Assembly: GCA_021234155.1 (NCBI GenBank)
Contig: JAJEKV010000045.1
Span: forward strand, 1,462,635-1,526,634
Length of the DNA: 64,000 bases
DNA from: Isoetes taiwanensis
Taxonomy: Eukaryota > Streptophyta > Lycopodiopsida > Isoetales > Isoetaceae
Direction of reading: 5' to 3'
Position numbers and translations under genes: made by a program. Numbering within the stretch: position 1 is the stretch's first letter; each line of letters begins with the position of its first letter. Positions 44,996-58,079 of this stretch are shown one piece after another. The notes under the pieces were generated by a model. It did not search any database. It was not told the DNA's origin and saw only the letters and a program-made list of their open reading frames with translations.

Positions 44996-46340
44996 TTGCT
45001 TCGCTTTGTTGTATTGTTTGTTTCTTGATTCCACGTCTGTTGCATATTGAAAAGCCATAAAAACTCTAAAAATGCTTGTGGAAATCGTGCTCATATTTGA
45101 AGGAAAAAAAAAGGGTGATGTCTGATTGCTTAAAACCAGAATTTTGTATTTGATTGCTTTGCATTGCTTGCATAATGAAGACAGTTATGGAAGACTTAAA
45201 AATAATGGGGAAATGGATGATTGATTGCATTGGCATATTGCATGGGATTAGCCCACGGCCTTTAAGGGTGGCGGGCTGCTTGGAGATCTTAATCTGCTTG
45301 AGGGGGTCGACTTTCCAGCTCCTTTCTTCCTTGTACTTGCAGGTATTGTGCCAAGGCATTGGGATCTTGGCTTCCTAGGCTGCAACAGACACAGATAGAA
45401 CAATGGCAACTTTGAAATGATGTCCCAGTCTAAATCGTGGAAAAGTCTGTGAATTTGGTTGTTGTAAATTGTAGGGGGGACTTTTTATGGCATGAAATCT
45501 TGTGGCAGAAGCCCATTGATGCCAAATTAGCATCCTTATCCTTTCTTTGGCTATCTATAAGCGCGACCCTATGATTAGGGGACTCAAGCATGATTAAAGG
45601 TTGTTGCCTATTTTGGAGTCAAACAAATATGGGTTTATGTGCAAAGGTTGTTGTCAACCCCCTAAAAACCCCATCCAACGCTTAGGTTAGGGATAGGATT
45701 GCCCTAGAGGGCATATGCCTAGGAATATTCTCGATCAAAGGCAGAAGCGCCTAGAAGTCCCATCTACAATAATAGTAATGCTTGGATTCCGGGGTTATGT
45801 GTCATGGATGCATTATGTTAGCATGTACTTGTTGAATACTTGACATTATAATGTGGTAGTAAGTGTTGGCATTGTTCTATGTTGTCTTTGGTATATATGC
45901 AAGGTAAATGCATGTGAGATGTGACTTTGGATTTTTTGAACTATGATGATAAATATGATATAAATTCGACATGCGGGATATTTGCTAAGTTATTGGTTGA
46001 TGTAAGGAAAATCACAATAATCCCACCTAACGTGGATTCTTGTTAGAGAACTAAGATCATCCATCCGAGTGCGACACAATTGCTCCTTCGATTATATGGG
46101 GGAATGGTGGCCCGGGGAAAAGGGCTGGCGACGCACTAGGCCAAGAAATGGCACGATGGGCCATTTTCCAGCGTGTGAAACAATCGGACTATTTTCAGCC
46201 ATAGATCGTCATTGTGTGGGCGACCAAGATTACATTTGTTGCAAAAATGGAGGAGCAACAAAATGAAGACCAATGAAACGTGAGAATGTAGACCCGGTGA
46301 CAGCGAAGATGAGATTTGCAAAAGAATAGGTTGCCATCTT
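44996..46340. other. Unassigned region
   Basis: No supported gene or repeat family. Short open frames on both strands lack motifs. Confidence 0.4.
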
Positions 46341-46349
46341 TTACGTATT

Positions 46350-47840
46350 GGCATTTATAAGGTATTAGCTCCCAATTTATGGTTGGATTTAGAAGGGATA
46401 TTAGACTCGTGGAGTAAAGGTATTATCGTGATTAAAACCGAATATTCCATATTCGAATACCCATATTTTGTAGCTTCAAGCCGATATTACATGAGTTAAA
46501 TACCTACTAAATGAAAAAAATCCTTTGCCAAAATGGCTTTTTCAAAAAAACGGGGGCATTACACTCGTTTAAACTCGTGTCGCTACCCATATGTCAAATA
46601 CCCAAGGGGGTATTAGATAGACTCTTCTAAATTAACTCTGTGTATTCTATAAGTCGAATACCCTCACGACTATTACATAAGTCAAATACCTGTTTTATTT
46701 TTTGAAATTCCAATATAGTAAGGTATTAGACTCATCTAAACCACAGATTTATTTCAAGTCAAATACCTTGGACCTAATCGTGTCTAGACCCCTTGAGGTC
46801 TAGTTGTAGGCGCAGAAGTAAAGCTTAAGAATTAATCATATGAATTATAGGGTATATGACTCTTGTGCACACCAGCTAGAATCGAGGTAGAAACAAAGCA
46901 TAAAGTAGCATTTTCGGAAATCTGGATCAAGCAAGGACTCTCATGTAAGCATAGTTAGCCAATGAAAAATTTGAAAATATTGATAACTCGTATAAAATAT
47001 CATGGGGTTATCCCATGAGGTTAGTATCTATGACAAATCTTTATCAATTTAGAAATACATATGCTTGTATGTGCCAACATGATTCGACATGTTCAGCAGC
47101 AGCCCTTAAATGACAAGCATTTCATGATAACTAATGAGGTTTTGCATAAAATTTACATGCACCTAAACCTTAGACCTTTCAATTGTTGCATCCGCTTGTC
47201 ATCAGTATAGCTTCACAAACTAGAAGACTTCTGAGGTATATGTCAAATGAGGTCCAAGCATGGAGCTTAGACATGTCTGTAATACATAGGAGCATTGCAT
47301 GCATTCTAATACGATCTTCAACTGACAATAGTATATAGCAATCTGTTTTACATATCTCCAGGTGCTGGCAAGGCATTTTACAGCCAATGATCAAAGGGTG
47401 CAAGTGCTAAAATGGAGTATTACAAAACTACATGGCCGCCTTTCAACAGATCTCCAAGGATGCAGCTATGGCCACATTTTTGTGCCACAAAGCTTGTGCG
47501 AAGTATTCAGAGGAGCCAACACAGGTTTAGAAATGTGGAAACATGAGTGAAGATGCATCCACGTGCTCATAGAATAGTAGAATGCACAGCAACCAAGCTT
47601 TTGCTTCGTTCGAAATAGTAAAGAAATGGGTGCGGCCGCACTAGGGCTACAATCCCATTAGGGCATGAACAAAATAAAGCAAGATAATATGGAAACAGGG
47701 ATTCGACTTACAGAATTTCAGCAGATGACTTGAAGAGTCGAATACCTCTCAGGTATTCAGCTTACAGAATAGACAGAGCGATTTGCTGAGAATGCCTCCT
47801 TGTGCCAGATAGATCTAAGGATATTATGTGAGCCAAATAC
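46350..47840. repeat. Field of AATACC / GGTATT motifs
   Basis: Between 46.35 and 46.78 kb the phrases GTCAAATACC, TCGAATACC and GGTATTAGACTC recur about ten times on alternating strands with irregular spacing. Two or three more occur at 47.73-47.84 kb. CTCGT or GACTC often accompanies them. They are too regular for chance in adjacent sequence but have no fixed period. The origin is unknown; the rest of the interval shows no gene. Confidence 0.5.
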
Positions 47841-48129
47841 CCTCGCATGGTAGAGTTTCTTGGAATCGAGGCCCGTTTCGGAACCAATATTTGAACCACT
47901 TAACATTGTAACAACAATGAGTTCTAAAATCTTGATAGGCTTCCAATTTTTAGTAAATTGCTCTTTTCCGTTTTACTTTAACTTCATTTATCTCTGCCTA
48001 TATCACACTTTCTTCCCTATAATCTGCAAATTCCGAGATATTTATGGGGTGTCCATATACAGTGGTCTTCTAACCATATCAAGTGCTTGATTAAGCGGCA
48101 ACCCACAGTCTCCAAAGTCTTCTAAGTTT

Positions 48130-51100
48130 ACCAAGTTTTCTATAGTGTGCTGATGGTGAGGATAAGAATAAATATTTGACATAAACACGTATCCCACAGC
48201 ACTGTCGATATCAAACTTACAATTTCAGTAAAAGTTGCCTCCCTAACTCCAAATTTTTCGTGCATGCTGCATGCACTAAGCAATGTTGTCCAAGCACAAA
48301 TATCGGTTGCCATGACAGTCGGAGTAATCCTTCAGCTTCTTTGAAGAACGCTCCACGACCCAGGACATCAATCATGCAATTATAATGGGAAGTATTTGGT
48401 GTTATTCCATAGCATTCAACCATGTACCTGAAATATCTACGGCCTTCCGTCCACAAATCCAGCACGGCTGCATGCACTAAAGACACCAGTAAATATCACA
48501 TCGTTTGGCTCAATGTTGCAAAATAGCATGTCCTCAAAACAAATTGCAGCTGATCTTGCATCACCTAGCTGGGCATATCCTGCAATAAGGGCACCCCAAG
48601 ACACTACATCTGGACTTGACATATTGGCCGAAGACCTTAATGGCCTCTTCCATCATGCCACATTTTGCATACATACTAATAAGTGTATTATTCAGGACTG
48701 TATCAGACTGGAACCCTCTCTCGATGATTTGTTGATGAATATGCAGCCCCTTCTGAATAGCACCAATGCTACCACAAACTTTCAGGATGCTCAGATACAC
48801 AACTTCATTTGATGCAATGCCTTCATGTTGCATAGCATCAAAGCACTCTAGAGCAGGAATGCATTCATTGTGTTGGGTATATCCATAAATTATTGCACCC
48901 CATGACACTACATCCCGTTCCGCGGATGCATCAAAAATTTTACGTCCCTCTTCCAAGTTCCCGCACTTGGCATACATGTCGATCAGAGCACTAGCAACAA
49001 CAACATCAGCATGAAGGCCACTATTAATGACCTGCTGATGGATATATCTGCCCTGTTCCACACCCTGAATGTTGATGCATGCTTTCAAAATGCTTGAAAA
49101 AGTGACTTCATTTGGCATTATCCCTTCCTGCAGCATCTTGTCATAACATTGTAGAGCAAGAAGCCCTTTGCCATTCTGGACACATGCACCAATCATTGCA
49201 GCCCATGACACCGTGTCTCGACTTGGCAGTTTATCAAATACTTCATTGGCCTCCTCGAAACTCCCACATTTGGCATACATATCGATTAAGGCAGTTACTA
49301 CATAGACATTATATTCAAATCCACTTTTCATGACCTGCTTATGAATGCCTCTACCCTGATATATCAGCTCAAGGTTGCTACAAGCCTTTAGAATACTCGA
49401 AAAGATGAACTCATCTGATTTCGTATGTTCATTCTGCATATTGCTAAAACATTCTAGCATAGCGAGCATTTGCTGTGCTGTGTATATCCGGCAATCATGG
49501 TACCCCACAGTACTAGATCTTTCGGGGAAATGAATCAAAGACCCGCCGTGCATCCTCTAAACACCCACATTTAGCATACATATCAACTAGACTACTCCCC
49601 ACCACTAAATCAGCTTGTAGCCCAGTTTTGGATAATTTGGTTGTTGATCGGCCTGCTCTAATTCAAGACACTACCATGCTTTCAATATACTCAAATATAT
49701 GACCCTGTCTGGCTCTATCCCACTCTGTTGCATGGCTTCAAAACATTGAAGTGCAAAATAACCTTTGCCAAACTGGGCATATGCAGCAATCATAGTTCCC
49801 CATGATACTACATCATGATTTGGCATGCAATGAAAGAATCTATCTGCCTCTTCCAAATGTCCACACTTAGCATACATATCGATAATGGCACTGCCCACCA
49901 CGACATCAAGGTGAAGCCCTGTGTTAAGCACTATCTCATGAAAGTGTCTACCTTTAGCCACATTTCCAATGTTGCCACATGCTTTAAAAGCAAGAAAATG
50001 TGACTTTACTAGGCTTCAATCTTTCATGCTGCATGTCAGCAAAACATTCCAGGGCAAGAAGGCTTTCTCCATCCTGATTGTATCCTGCAACCATTGCATT
50101 CAGGATACAACATTTTTGTTCTGCAAGTTATCAAAAACATTGCATGCCTCACTTGTCTTACCACATTTTACATACATATCGACAAGAGCATTCCCAAGGA
50201 CATCAGACTGAAACACATAAACAGATATTTTTTCGTGGATGCACCTACCTTGTTCTATGGCACAGTTGCTACCACATGCTTTTAAAATGCTTGAGAGTAT
50301 GACGTTATCAGCACTTATCTTCTCATTCTGCATGCTATCAAAACATTCCAGAGCAAGGGTACTTTTATAATGCTGGGTGTATCCAGCAATCATTGCTCCC
50401 CATGATACAACATCTCGAACTTGCAGTTTGTCAAAGACCCTTCGTGCCTCTTCCAAATTCCCACATTTAGCATACATATCGATTAATGTATTTTCCACAA
50501 TAAGATTAAACTGGTCGCAGGTCTCTATCATCTGTTCATGGGCATATCTGGCATGATCTACATACCCAATTTTACCACAAGCTTTCAGAATGCTTGAAAA
50601 TGTCACTATGTTTGGTTTTGTTCCCTCTTGTTGCATCTTACAGAAACATTCAAGTGCAGGAAGGCTTGCATCGTGCTGAACATACCCAGCTATCATTGCA
50701 TTCCATAAAACAACATCTGGGTTTGATACATTGTCAAAAACTTTACATGCCTCATCCAGGCTTCTGCATTTAGCATACATATCAACCCAGCGCTCCCTAC
50801 GACAATATCTGACTGCAGGGCAGTTTTAATAACTGGATCGTGAATATGCCTTCCATGGTTAAGGGCTGATATGGTACTGCATGCTTTCAGAACAGAAACA
50901 TAGAGATACTTGTTACTCCTAATTCCTGCCTCTAAAAGTTTGTCATATACCTTAAGCGCCATGTATCCTTGTCCTAGCTTTGCAAAGGCCAGAATGATTG
51001 CGTTCCAGGAGTATTCGTTTGGATTTGGAACCTTGTTAAAAGCATGGCATGCTTCAATCAAATCCCCAGACGTGGCAAATAGGCGAATGGAATAATCACC

Positions 51101-51435
51101 CATTGATGTAATCCTGTTGCGAGCCATCAGACTGTCACATTTTAAGTTTTCCTTAAACAATAAGAGTTGTGGTCCAATGCGGGTTGTCCGGATCTTCTAA
51201 ACAGCCCCACAGAAGGTTGTGACTTTACTATGCATTGCTTTTTGTCCTCCCAAATCTTCACAAGCTCTGGAGACCATGAGAAGGACAGACTAAAGGAAGG
51301 TCTATAGTATGTTTTTTGAAGGATGAACAGATTCAGGTTATCCATCTGATGTAAATCTGAGAGAGACAAGGGGAGAAAACCTTTCACACCCGTTTGAGCG
51401 AAGCATCGAAGGAGAAGCTTGGCCATGGCCTTCAT
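48130..51435 (-). pseudogene. PPR protein pseudogene, PLS class with E-like end
   Basis: PLS-class PPR proteins bind organellar RNA, usually for C-to-U editing. The start ATG (51433-51435) gives MKAMAKLLLRCFAQTGVKGF, a plausible organelle-targeting start. Eight PLS units are recognisable by MYAKCG or variants, one of them broken (about 49566-49580). Between them lie DVVSWGAMIAGYTQH, ALECF and FSSILKACG. The end has HYNCMIDVLGR, then, in another frame (about 48130-48215), DSAVGYVFMSNIYS, an E-motif landmark. No DYW domain follows. Frames change at about 51150, 50790, 50100, 49600, 48620, 48480 and 48217, and a TAG stop lies near 50010. RNA editing cannot repair these shifts. No introns were seen. 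Confidence 0.85.
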
Positions 51436-51488
51436 GTTTTGTCCCCGTGCCTACAAAAACGTTCAAATGATCTGGGCGTTATGTTCTA

Positions 51489-51612
51489 GGTAACCGGCCG
51501 GATTAAGGGTTTCCCGGTAAACTGCAGGCGGCGCCAGCGGCGGCGTTTGCCACAAGCGGCGCCGCCGTCTGTCGGTTTACTGGCCGGAAACCCCGAAATC
51601 CGGCCGGCTACC
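51489..51612. repeat. GC-rich hairpin/MITE-like inverted repeat upstream of the PPR pseudogene
   Basis: The left arm (51489-51535) and right arm (51558-51612) are imperfect inverted copies sharing GGTA(A/G)CCGGCCGGATT at the outside and GGCGGCGCC at the inside, with a ~22-bp loop. The outer sequence could extend a few bases further (GTTCTAGGTA versus GTTTGGTA). No clear target duplication was read. It lies 54 bp upstream of the pseudogene start. Confidence 0.75.
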
Positions 51613-51613
51613 A

Positions 51614-52130
51614 AACGTAAACCGGTGTTTGGTGGAAATTCCGTCCATGTTTTCCAGTCGTGATTCTTGCTTCAATATGCCTTACTCTGCCTTAATCGCT
51701 TCAATCTGTCGCAATCTGCCTTAATCGTTTCAATATGCCTCAAGCGCAGCCCATCCCTTCTTTGAAATCTGCCAAGACCATTCAGGAGGATTCGCCACTA
51801 TTTCAGCAAGAGGATTTGAAGGCCTTAGATGCCGTAGATTGCATTGAACAGGTCTTAGACGTCTCGAAATAGTTCTGGCTCGAAACAGTTCCGCCCTTGC
51901 TTGTTTCTACCTGTTGTTTGCTCCGCCCCTGCGTCTTCAAGGCTCAAGACCCTGTTGTTTGCCCCGCCCCTGCTTGTTGAAGCTATGAGGCTATTGCAGA
52001 AATGGCCGATCGTTTCAGGGGAATTATGGCGACGATGTAAGCGGCGCCACCAACACCCATAAACCTAAAATTACCCAAATAAAACATTAAAGGATATTCG
52101 AGGAATTTCCACCAAACGGCAGTTTACGTT
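51614..52130. mobile_element. Element bounded by 29-bp inverted repeats
   Basis: The arms at 51614-51642 and 52102-52130 are inverted copies with 26 of 29 matching positions (outer AACGTAAAC, inner TTTGGTGGAAATTCC). The 459-bp interior is not coding. It adjoins the hairpin at 51489-51612 with a single intervening base, so the two may be one foldback structure. No target duplication was found. The family is unknown. Confidence 0.6.
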
Positions 52131-53140
52131 GAGAATGAATATTAGGTTTGCAACCTTTTGGCTTTTTGTAATAGGGGAAGCGCCCACGGGGAGTTTCCCC
52201 TAAGCGGAAACTTTCAAGCGAAACGCCACCATGAGCAGCGAAGGCGTGAGTGGTGCGCAAAAAATTCCCATACGGAAATTCCGACATGTGGCAGTTCCCT
52301 TACGTAATCAACGGGGAGGGGCTTTTTTCCGAGGTGGCATGGACGTGGCCGTGACATGGCGAAAAGCGAATATTGCATGCGTGTGAAGATTCCTTCCGAA
52401 GGTCAAGCTATGGCGTAGTTCCGGTGGTCGTGGGGTTTTCTTTCCGACTGGCGTGGTGCTTGCCCATAATTTGCTTCTATGGAGGCGTCTTAGGCTGTAG
52501 CATCTACGTTTGATGCTTTTTTGCCGGATTTGGAGCAATTTTTGAAGGGTTTTGAGTAATTTGTGTCATCTGTGTGGGCCATGTTCAGTTGTTGGATTAA
52601 CTGCGTCTTGATGGTACTCTATTTTTAGGCCCAAAAGTGTTTGCATCCCACATTGAGAAATCCCATGTGGGAAGAAGAGTCTTAAGCCGCTTACATTTTG
52701 TTTAACAATAGTTAGTGTTACAAGAAATTTATCCCGTGACCAAAGCCGTTAAACATTCTCTTTCGTGGACTTCTTATGTTTGGGGGAGTGAGGCAAGAAA
52801 AATAGATCCATTCTACATCCATGGTTGACCTTCTTGGTCGCTTTATGATACCTCATCTAGGCAAAAAGCCTTACTTTGTGCTCACTGCACAAATTAACAT
52901 TATGGGGTTGGAAAACCTTGGTTAGTGCATGTTAAGATACTTGCCAATTTTGAGGTTGGAAAACATTGTTTTAATGAGATAGTCATTCTAAATTGTAATT
53001 ATGCAGCTGGATACGTGCTCATGTTGAACATCTATGATGAGGATGATGTTTGGAAAGATGATATTTATTCTTGGCGGGTTTTGCACATTTAAAGAATAAC
53101 ATGCAAATAAACGTTCCTTTTGATTCATATAACATGTAAT
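52131..53140. other. Unassigned region
   Basis: About 1 kb without a recognisable gene. Two minus-strand frames (52087-52287 and 52308-52538) have no motifs. Confidence 0.4.
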
Positions 53141-53335
53141 GATATTTTTTTTTTTTTGTTTTGAAGGGCGTCAGGACTTTATTAATAACACTCCAACATA
53201 AGCGGCGGGGGCCACCGTCTAAGCATGACAATATAATGCGGTTCACACTATTTTCCTCTCCTACAAAGAGAAGAATATCTAAACATATGTAATTGTGTTT
53301 CACATTTTTTTCTTTTTCCTTTTTTTTTTTTTTTA
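53140..53335 (-). mobile_element. Possible 5'-truncated retroposon 3' end
   Basis: On the minus strand the sequence runs GGAGTGTTATTAATAAAGTCC, CTGACGCCCTTC, then AAAACAAAAAAAAAAAAATATC. It resembles a polyadenylated LINE or transcript tail with an AATAAA signal. A second A-rich tract (minus strand) lies at 53305-53335. No reverse transcriptase motif precedes it, so it would be a short truncated copy. Confidence 0.4.
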
Positions 53336-53339
53336 ATTG

Positions 53340-55640
53340 GTTAGGTGGCGCGCAATCCGGTTTCCCTTCTGTTGCCCCGTTTTTTCTTTTCGACAATCCG
53401 TTCAAGCATATGGCGGTCGCTCCAATCTAATCGGCTATGGCGGCCATGCTTTCGAGCTTTTCTTGCCACATTGGGATCTTTACGGTTGTTTTCTTTGTCG
53501 AATTCACGAAGGCGGCTCGCAACATCTGGCGGCAGGCTTCTGCCATATGTTCTTGAATGCATGCACATTTAAAATTCACATCTTCTACATCGCTCACGCC
53601 CTCAAATGCGTCTTTGCCCGGATCGTTTATGGCAAAGGGGCTTCTAAATAGATTCGTCTTATTTGATAAGCTCTCGATTTTGGTCTTCAATAGTAGATTA
53701 AACTTCGTGCATCCTCAAAGTTTAAGTTATTTACGAAATCAAAATTTGAAGAATCTAGGTTGTTTGCTAACCTAGAGAACCTTGGGTGGGGCAAAAGGCG
53801 AGAACTATGGCTATCTTTGTGCGAGATATTCTTACGCTTAAAAACCCTATAGGTAGGCAAGCCCTATATCCCCTTCTCCTCTTGTGGGATCATCATTTTT
53901 GGTAGGTTTCTTATTAGCAACAAGCACAATGAAGGACTGAAATTGATTGAACTTCGGGCAAGAGTAAATCATACTTTCCAGTATAAACCCGGGTTAAAAA
54001 GCGGATGATCCTGCGCTCCATATTCTTTTACGGGTCTCGTTTCATAAAGAATCTTAAGGTCGGTTCCTTACGCGGATCATCTGTTTCTATTACGTGCGAG
54101 TTGGCATTATGGTGGTGCTCACCACCATCAAACCAACCAATCAAGCTCAGTCCATTCTGCAGGACAAACCGTATTCGATAGTAGTCTTCACAGGAACAAC
54201 AGCCATTGTTGAAATGATGCGTCCAGTATGCATCCTTTATTATAATTTCTCGCTATTCTACCTTAGAAATGAGCTTCGTTGCATTATGACAATCCATACA
54301 TACTCTAAGGTTTTTAATTGGCTCGTATAGTCATTCCTAGAGGTGTGCTGATTAACCCAATAGCACTTGCCAGTCTTTCAAAGTGCCCACACAAGGAATC
54401 TACCCTTTTGCAGTCTGGCATTTGGTGCAAAATCATGTCAACATTGGTATATATGCTGCCTCCTTCATATGGTTACTCAACTTCTTTAGCTTGGTCAAGA
54501 TCTCTTCATTATGTGGGTGGCTGTTGTCACCAACCATAAACTCATGCACATTTTGTCGATCTCAATCTATGTCTTAGCAAGTTGTTTCCATGCTCGTGCA
54601 TCGTGTATTGCATCTTCTATTTCTGATTGCATCATTTCTGTATGCATGCATCGGAATAAATGCGACGTGAGTACTCTACATCCATAGATTTTACTCTGGA
54701 TGACTTGATTTATAATGTTTGGATTGAATTTGAAGCTTCTCATTTAGTTTCTGAAGAGAATTTGTAGACAAATATGAATTCCTTCATCAGCTTTACTGAA
54801 GGTCTATCCCTTCATGCATGGGCAGTCATCATTGCGGGCATATTTGTCACGATTGCCCTCGTTTTCATTTCATCGATGTTTGAACATCTCACCGTATCTG
54901 AATCCCGGGGTTAGATATTTGGCGTTTAAAGATTTGCCGTTGATAAAGAAAATGAAGAGATATATGAGATTTTACGTATACAAAGACATCGGCAATACCC
55001 GCGGATATGAAAATTAGTAGATGGTGAGAAAATGTTTAGGAGGGCGCATTTTGATTAAGTATCTTAACGAGAATATCTTTTCATAAAAAACATGGATGTT
55101 GTTGATCAAACTTGATCTAATCATGTGTATACAAGTAAATTTCTAGGAGGCAATTGTTGTCCTTTATTTTGCATATGAGATAATCCTTTGTGGACTCAAT
55201 CACATTAGAAGCTTCCTTTCTTTCCCAATGTTGTTAAAAACTACAAATTTTTTTCACAATATATAGTTGTTGTAACCAGTATCGCATTTCCTGGTTTATA
55301 ATGCTCTTATTGGATTTTTACCACGCAAATTGCCCACTTGTTAGTCACTTTCTGCACAAAAGGTGACAAGTATTTATTAGAATGTGAATTTTGTTATCTT
55401 AGATGTGGAGTTCATTTAGTTAAGAGGTGCTTATGGGATAAAGTGAGGCAATTTCATTGTTTCCAAGTTCTTCAATTTCCTTGCATTCTTATGGTTTTTA
55501 TAATTATAATGCAACTCTTTGGTTTGGTCCTAGGGTACATTTCTTTTTAAATCGCTATTTCTCCTGCCCCATTCTCTTGTGCATCAGGGATGATGGTGCT
55601 CTTCTACAAATATGAAGATTTTGTTTGCTGCTCTTCTGGC
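53340..55640. other. Unassigned region
   Basis: Open frames on both strands at 53340-53690 overlap each other and show no domain. The rest, to 55.6 kb, has no recognisable gene, repeat or RNA. Frames at 54094-54330 and 54318-54539 have hydrophobic stretches but no family resemblance. Confidence 0.4.
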
Positions 55641-56639
55641 CTGCTGCAAGCAACAATTGTCAAATTAGTTTCACCTTCTAGCCTTGTGCTCCAGACGCTC
55701 ATGCTGGCGCTTAGGGTTTCAGCCCTGCTCTTTTGCTCATAACTCAGGATTCCGGTGTCAGATTCAGGTGTTCTTGGGCTCGTTGGAAAGCTTATCGAAC
55801 GAGCTTTCCGTCGGTGTATGATTTATATGGTGTTTCCCCTGTTTTAGTCGACGGAATCCACTGGCGGTCCCGGCCCTCTATGGCCCCCCCAAAGGCGACA
55901 TGCATGCGTTGAAGAAAAGAGTCCGCAATTTGGATACCTCGTCCCCATCAGAGCAGGTATCACAGGCTGAGGCAATCAGGGTTGTACAGAAGCAGGCGGT
56001 TCCCTCCAGGCTAAAATTTGGCAAGCTTGGAGGCATCAGGACAATTTGCGGTGGCGGCTCAAGCGGCTTCTCCAGCGAAGGGCGAATTTCTCTTGTGGAA
56101 GTTCGGCTTGGGGATTATGATTGTGCGGGGGAGCCCAAAAGGCTGATGACCCGGATAAGAGAAGAGATACAAGCAACAACGCTTGACTAGTCCACGGAGG
56201 TGGGGCACCGCTTGGATAAGGTCCACCGGCCAATGGATGGAAGACATGGCAAAACGGGCTGACATGAAGGGGTTGCTCAGCCAGGTGTACAAGTCACAAG
56301 CATGGCTGGTGGGATAGATGCTAAGGAAAAGGATGTAGGCGGTCGCGGGGGCGCAGGCTCCAATTCCTTGATGAAGCAAAGGCGCCGGCAGGAGATGTCG
56401 GGGAAGATGCTCACATATAGAGAACCATATGGCCCCTTGCGGCAAGAGATCACGGGACCTCCAGAATGGAGGTCGCTACATGTGGGTAATGGTATTAGAG
56501 CCTGTTCATGTCCCATTGTTTCTTGCTAGGTTGCTACATTCCCCATGCAGGCTCTAAGTTCTACGGTACATGATACGGAACCACGGATGTCCGGATCTTG
56601 TATAGGGATGCAGTATGATGATGACATAGACCGCTATAG

Positions 56640-57060
56640 GCGGCGAGGGGCGGTGTTTTGCTTGGAGATTTCAATGCTCGTCTGCCAGCGATTTGCGGTC
56701 GGTGACCTTCAAGGTGGCGATAATGCTGATCGCTTTGGGAGAGGCGGTACGCTATTCACACGCCACGGCACTCCCGGAGGATATGGTGGCTAGACCATTT
56801 GGCGGCGGTGGTCCGGCTCTGCAGGTTTTTTGACATGGTAATTTGTAATGGTATCGGCCCGATGGCCACACTCGGGGGTGTTACTTGCGGGAGGATAGGC
56901 GGGGATGGGGAGCTAGTGTGTTGGATTACCTTCTAAGCTCACAGCAGCAGCACTTGACATGGTTACACACTTCTCCATTGGCACAAGCTACGGGGGATGA
57001 GGATGCTTTGTCGGATCATTACCCGCTTTATGTCCATTTGAATTGGGAGCACTCAATAGT
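56640..57060 (+). pseudogene. LINE endonuclease fragments
   Basis: VLLGDFNARL (56658-56684) is the GDxN motif of exonuclease-endonuclease-phosphatase domains. After about 330 bp, in another register, VLDYLLSSQQQHLTW...DALSDHYPLYVHL supplies the catalytic SDH (57011-57019). The earlier Asn and Glu motifs could not be found, so only the C-terminal half of the domain is visible. Confidence 0.75.
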
Positions 57061-58079
57061 GGAGACATCATAAAGGGGGCATGGAGGGTTACCATACATC
57101 CACGCTTCTCCGGCGGGGACAATATGAATCTGTGTTGGTGCGGGAGTTACGGGGGTTTGATAGCTTCTACTGCTTTGCAAGGCAGGTGTGCATGGCTGGT
57201 GAGGTATTTTGCTTGCATTTCTTGGGAGGCTTCCTTTGCGTTGAAGGGCCCTCAAGGAGGGAACCACATTTTCACGAGAACCGGGAGTGGTTTGATCTTT
57301 CGATTGCAAGGCTCTAAAGAGCCGGTTAAGCTGGTCATAGATCACGATTCGCGACCCACCGGGCCACCAAAGACTATAAGCTCTTCCTAAAAGCCAAGAA
57401 GGGGAGATACATGGCGTAAACCCGGGGCGCATTTGACATGCTTATGGCGAGCCAAAAGCTTTTTGGCGTAGGTGTTATAAAGCGCGCCAGTGGCTGGTAA
57501 TGTAAGTGTGGAGCAATGGATGCAGCTGCGGGGAGTTATATGACCCCAAGGGAGCTAATGCAGGGTCCCGGATCAGGTAGGAGAGGTGCTGCGGCTCACA
57601 GCGGGAGGATGTCAGCCGAGGTCTCGGGCATCTGGCGAATGGCAAGGCAAAAGGATTCTGAGGGGGCTGAGGTAGCTACATTGAAGTGGGGTGGCCATCG
57701 TGGTAGGGCCCACGGCGGTGATCATTAACCGGCTCGGCGAGGGCCTCCCAAGTGGATGGTTAGCCAAAAGGTTGTTCACATTCATAAAAATTTGGTAATC
57801 CCGGATGGCCGTGAATTACGGATGATTATGGTAAGCTTCATTTGTTTGCAAAGCTCTGGCGGGGTGGTGGAGAAAGAAACTCACTAAGTGGGCGGGAGGC
57901 AGGGAGTGCGGGCAATTGGCAGGCAGGCTTTAGCCCGGCTCACTCCCGGCCGACCATATCTTCACTTTGAGAGTGTTGATGGAGGCAAGCCATGTCTTGC
58001 AGCCGGGACTTATATTCTTTGCTTTGTAGATTTTAAAATTTGCATATGATCCGTCCCGGAGACATCTTTGTGGCAGAGG

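Noticed and set aside
46350-46780. CRISPR-like repeat array
   Set aside because: The AATACC motifs have irregular spacing and alternate strands, there are no constant-length spacers, and the genome is a plant's.
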